Positions 63,806-64,000 of a DNA stretch of 64,000 bases are shown here, in pieces. Each line of letters starts with the position of its first letter. Positions within the stretch are counted from its first letter, which is position 1. The stretch is from Chaetorhynchus papuensis (taxonomy: Eukaryota > Chordata > Aves > Passeriformes > Rhipiduridae), in assembly GCA_013396525.1 (NCBI GenBank), contig VWYX01001259.1, forward strand, positions 62,001 through 126,000, written 5' to 3'. A program made the position numbers and the translations under genes. The notes below the pieces were generated by a model, which saw only the letters and a program-made list of their open reading frames with translations, was not told the origin of the DNA and made no database searches.

Positions 63806-64000
63806 CATTCATCTGATACCCACACTCTGTTTATCCAATCTGCTGACTTCCTCATTAAAATTAGGATGAGGTGTCTTCTCAATTACAGCTTTGATGTCCT
63901 CTAACCATAAAAGTGAACAATGTAGCAGGAGCAGCATGCTACCACAGCTTGAAACTTGTTGTGCTTTAGTAGCTCAGCTAGGTCGAAGTGACATTTCAGT

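Overview
The window is AT-rich, non-coding vertebrate DNA, almost certainly avian. The main evidence is repeated CR1 (chicken repeat 1) LINE fragments on both strands, several with the CR1 3'-terminal signature, plus two LTR families that I recognise as common in bird genomes. The LTR families suggest a neoavian bird such as a passerine, but that is inference. I found no gene. Almost every open frame is short (60-100 codons), lacks family resemblance and fits chance, a repeat, or decayed retroelement coding sequence. No tRNA, rRNA or CRISPR was seen. There are two assembly gaps, at 16601-16796 and 49044-49098.

Layout. 1-2282 is unremarkable. 2283-2787 is a two-level minisatellite: seven 33-bp cores, each followed by 3 to 15 copies of a 5-bp repeat. 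2788-18574 is plain AT-rich sequence with small repeats and a gap. 18575-28375 is dense in mobile elements: CR1 fragments at 18.6, 19.7, 20.5-20.8 and 24.6-25.3 kb; two copies of LTR family B (20051-20470 and 22074-22529); and two copies of LTR family A (22593-23166 and 27880-28375). 28376-31944 is plain. 32800-34046 holds a decayed CR1 ORF2 split by a minus-strand family B LTR. 37928-39195 holds two CR1 3' ends in the same orientation. 42.9 and 45.6-46.0 kb hold further CR1 remnants. 48303-48445 and 54768-54866 are minus-strand 3' ends of LTR family A. 49704-50230 is a low-copy repeat of about 160-175 bp, with two and a half direct copies and one inverted copy. 58840-59345 looks like an endogenous retrovirus LTR followed by a degenerate tRNA-Lys-type primer-binding site. 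The rest, to 64000, shows nothing recognisable.

There are no genes here to work together. The window reads as intergenic sequence or a large intron whose history is repeated insertion, nesting and decay of retroelements. I saw no previously undescribed biological system. The most unusual structures are the 33+5n minisatellite and the direct/inverted repeat near 50 kb.
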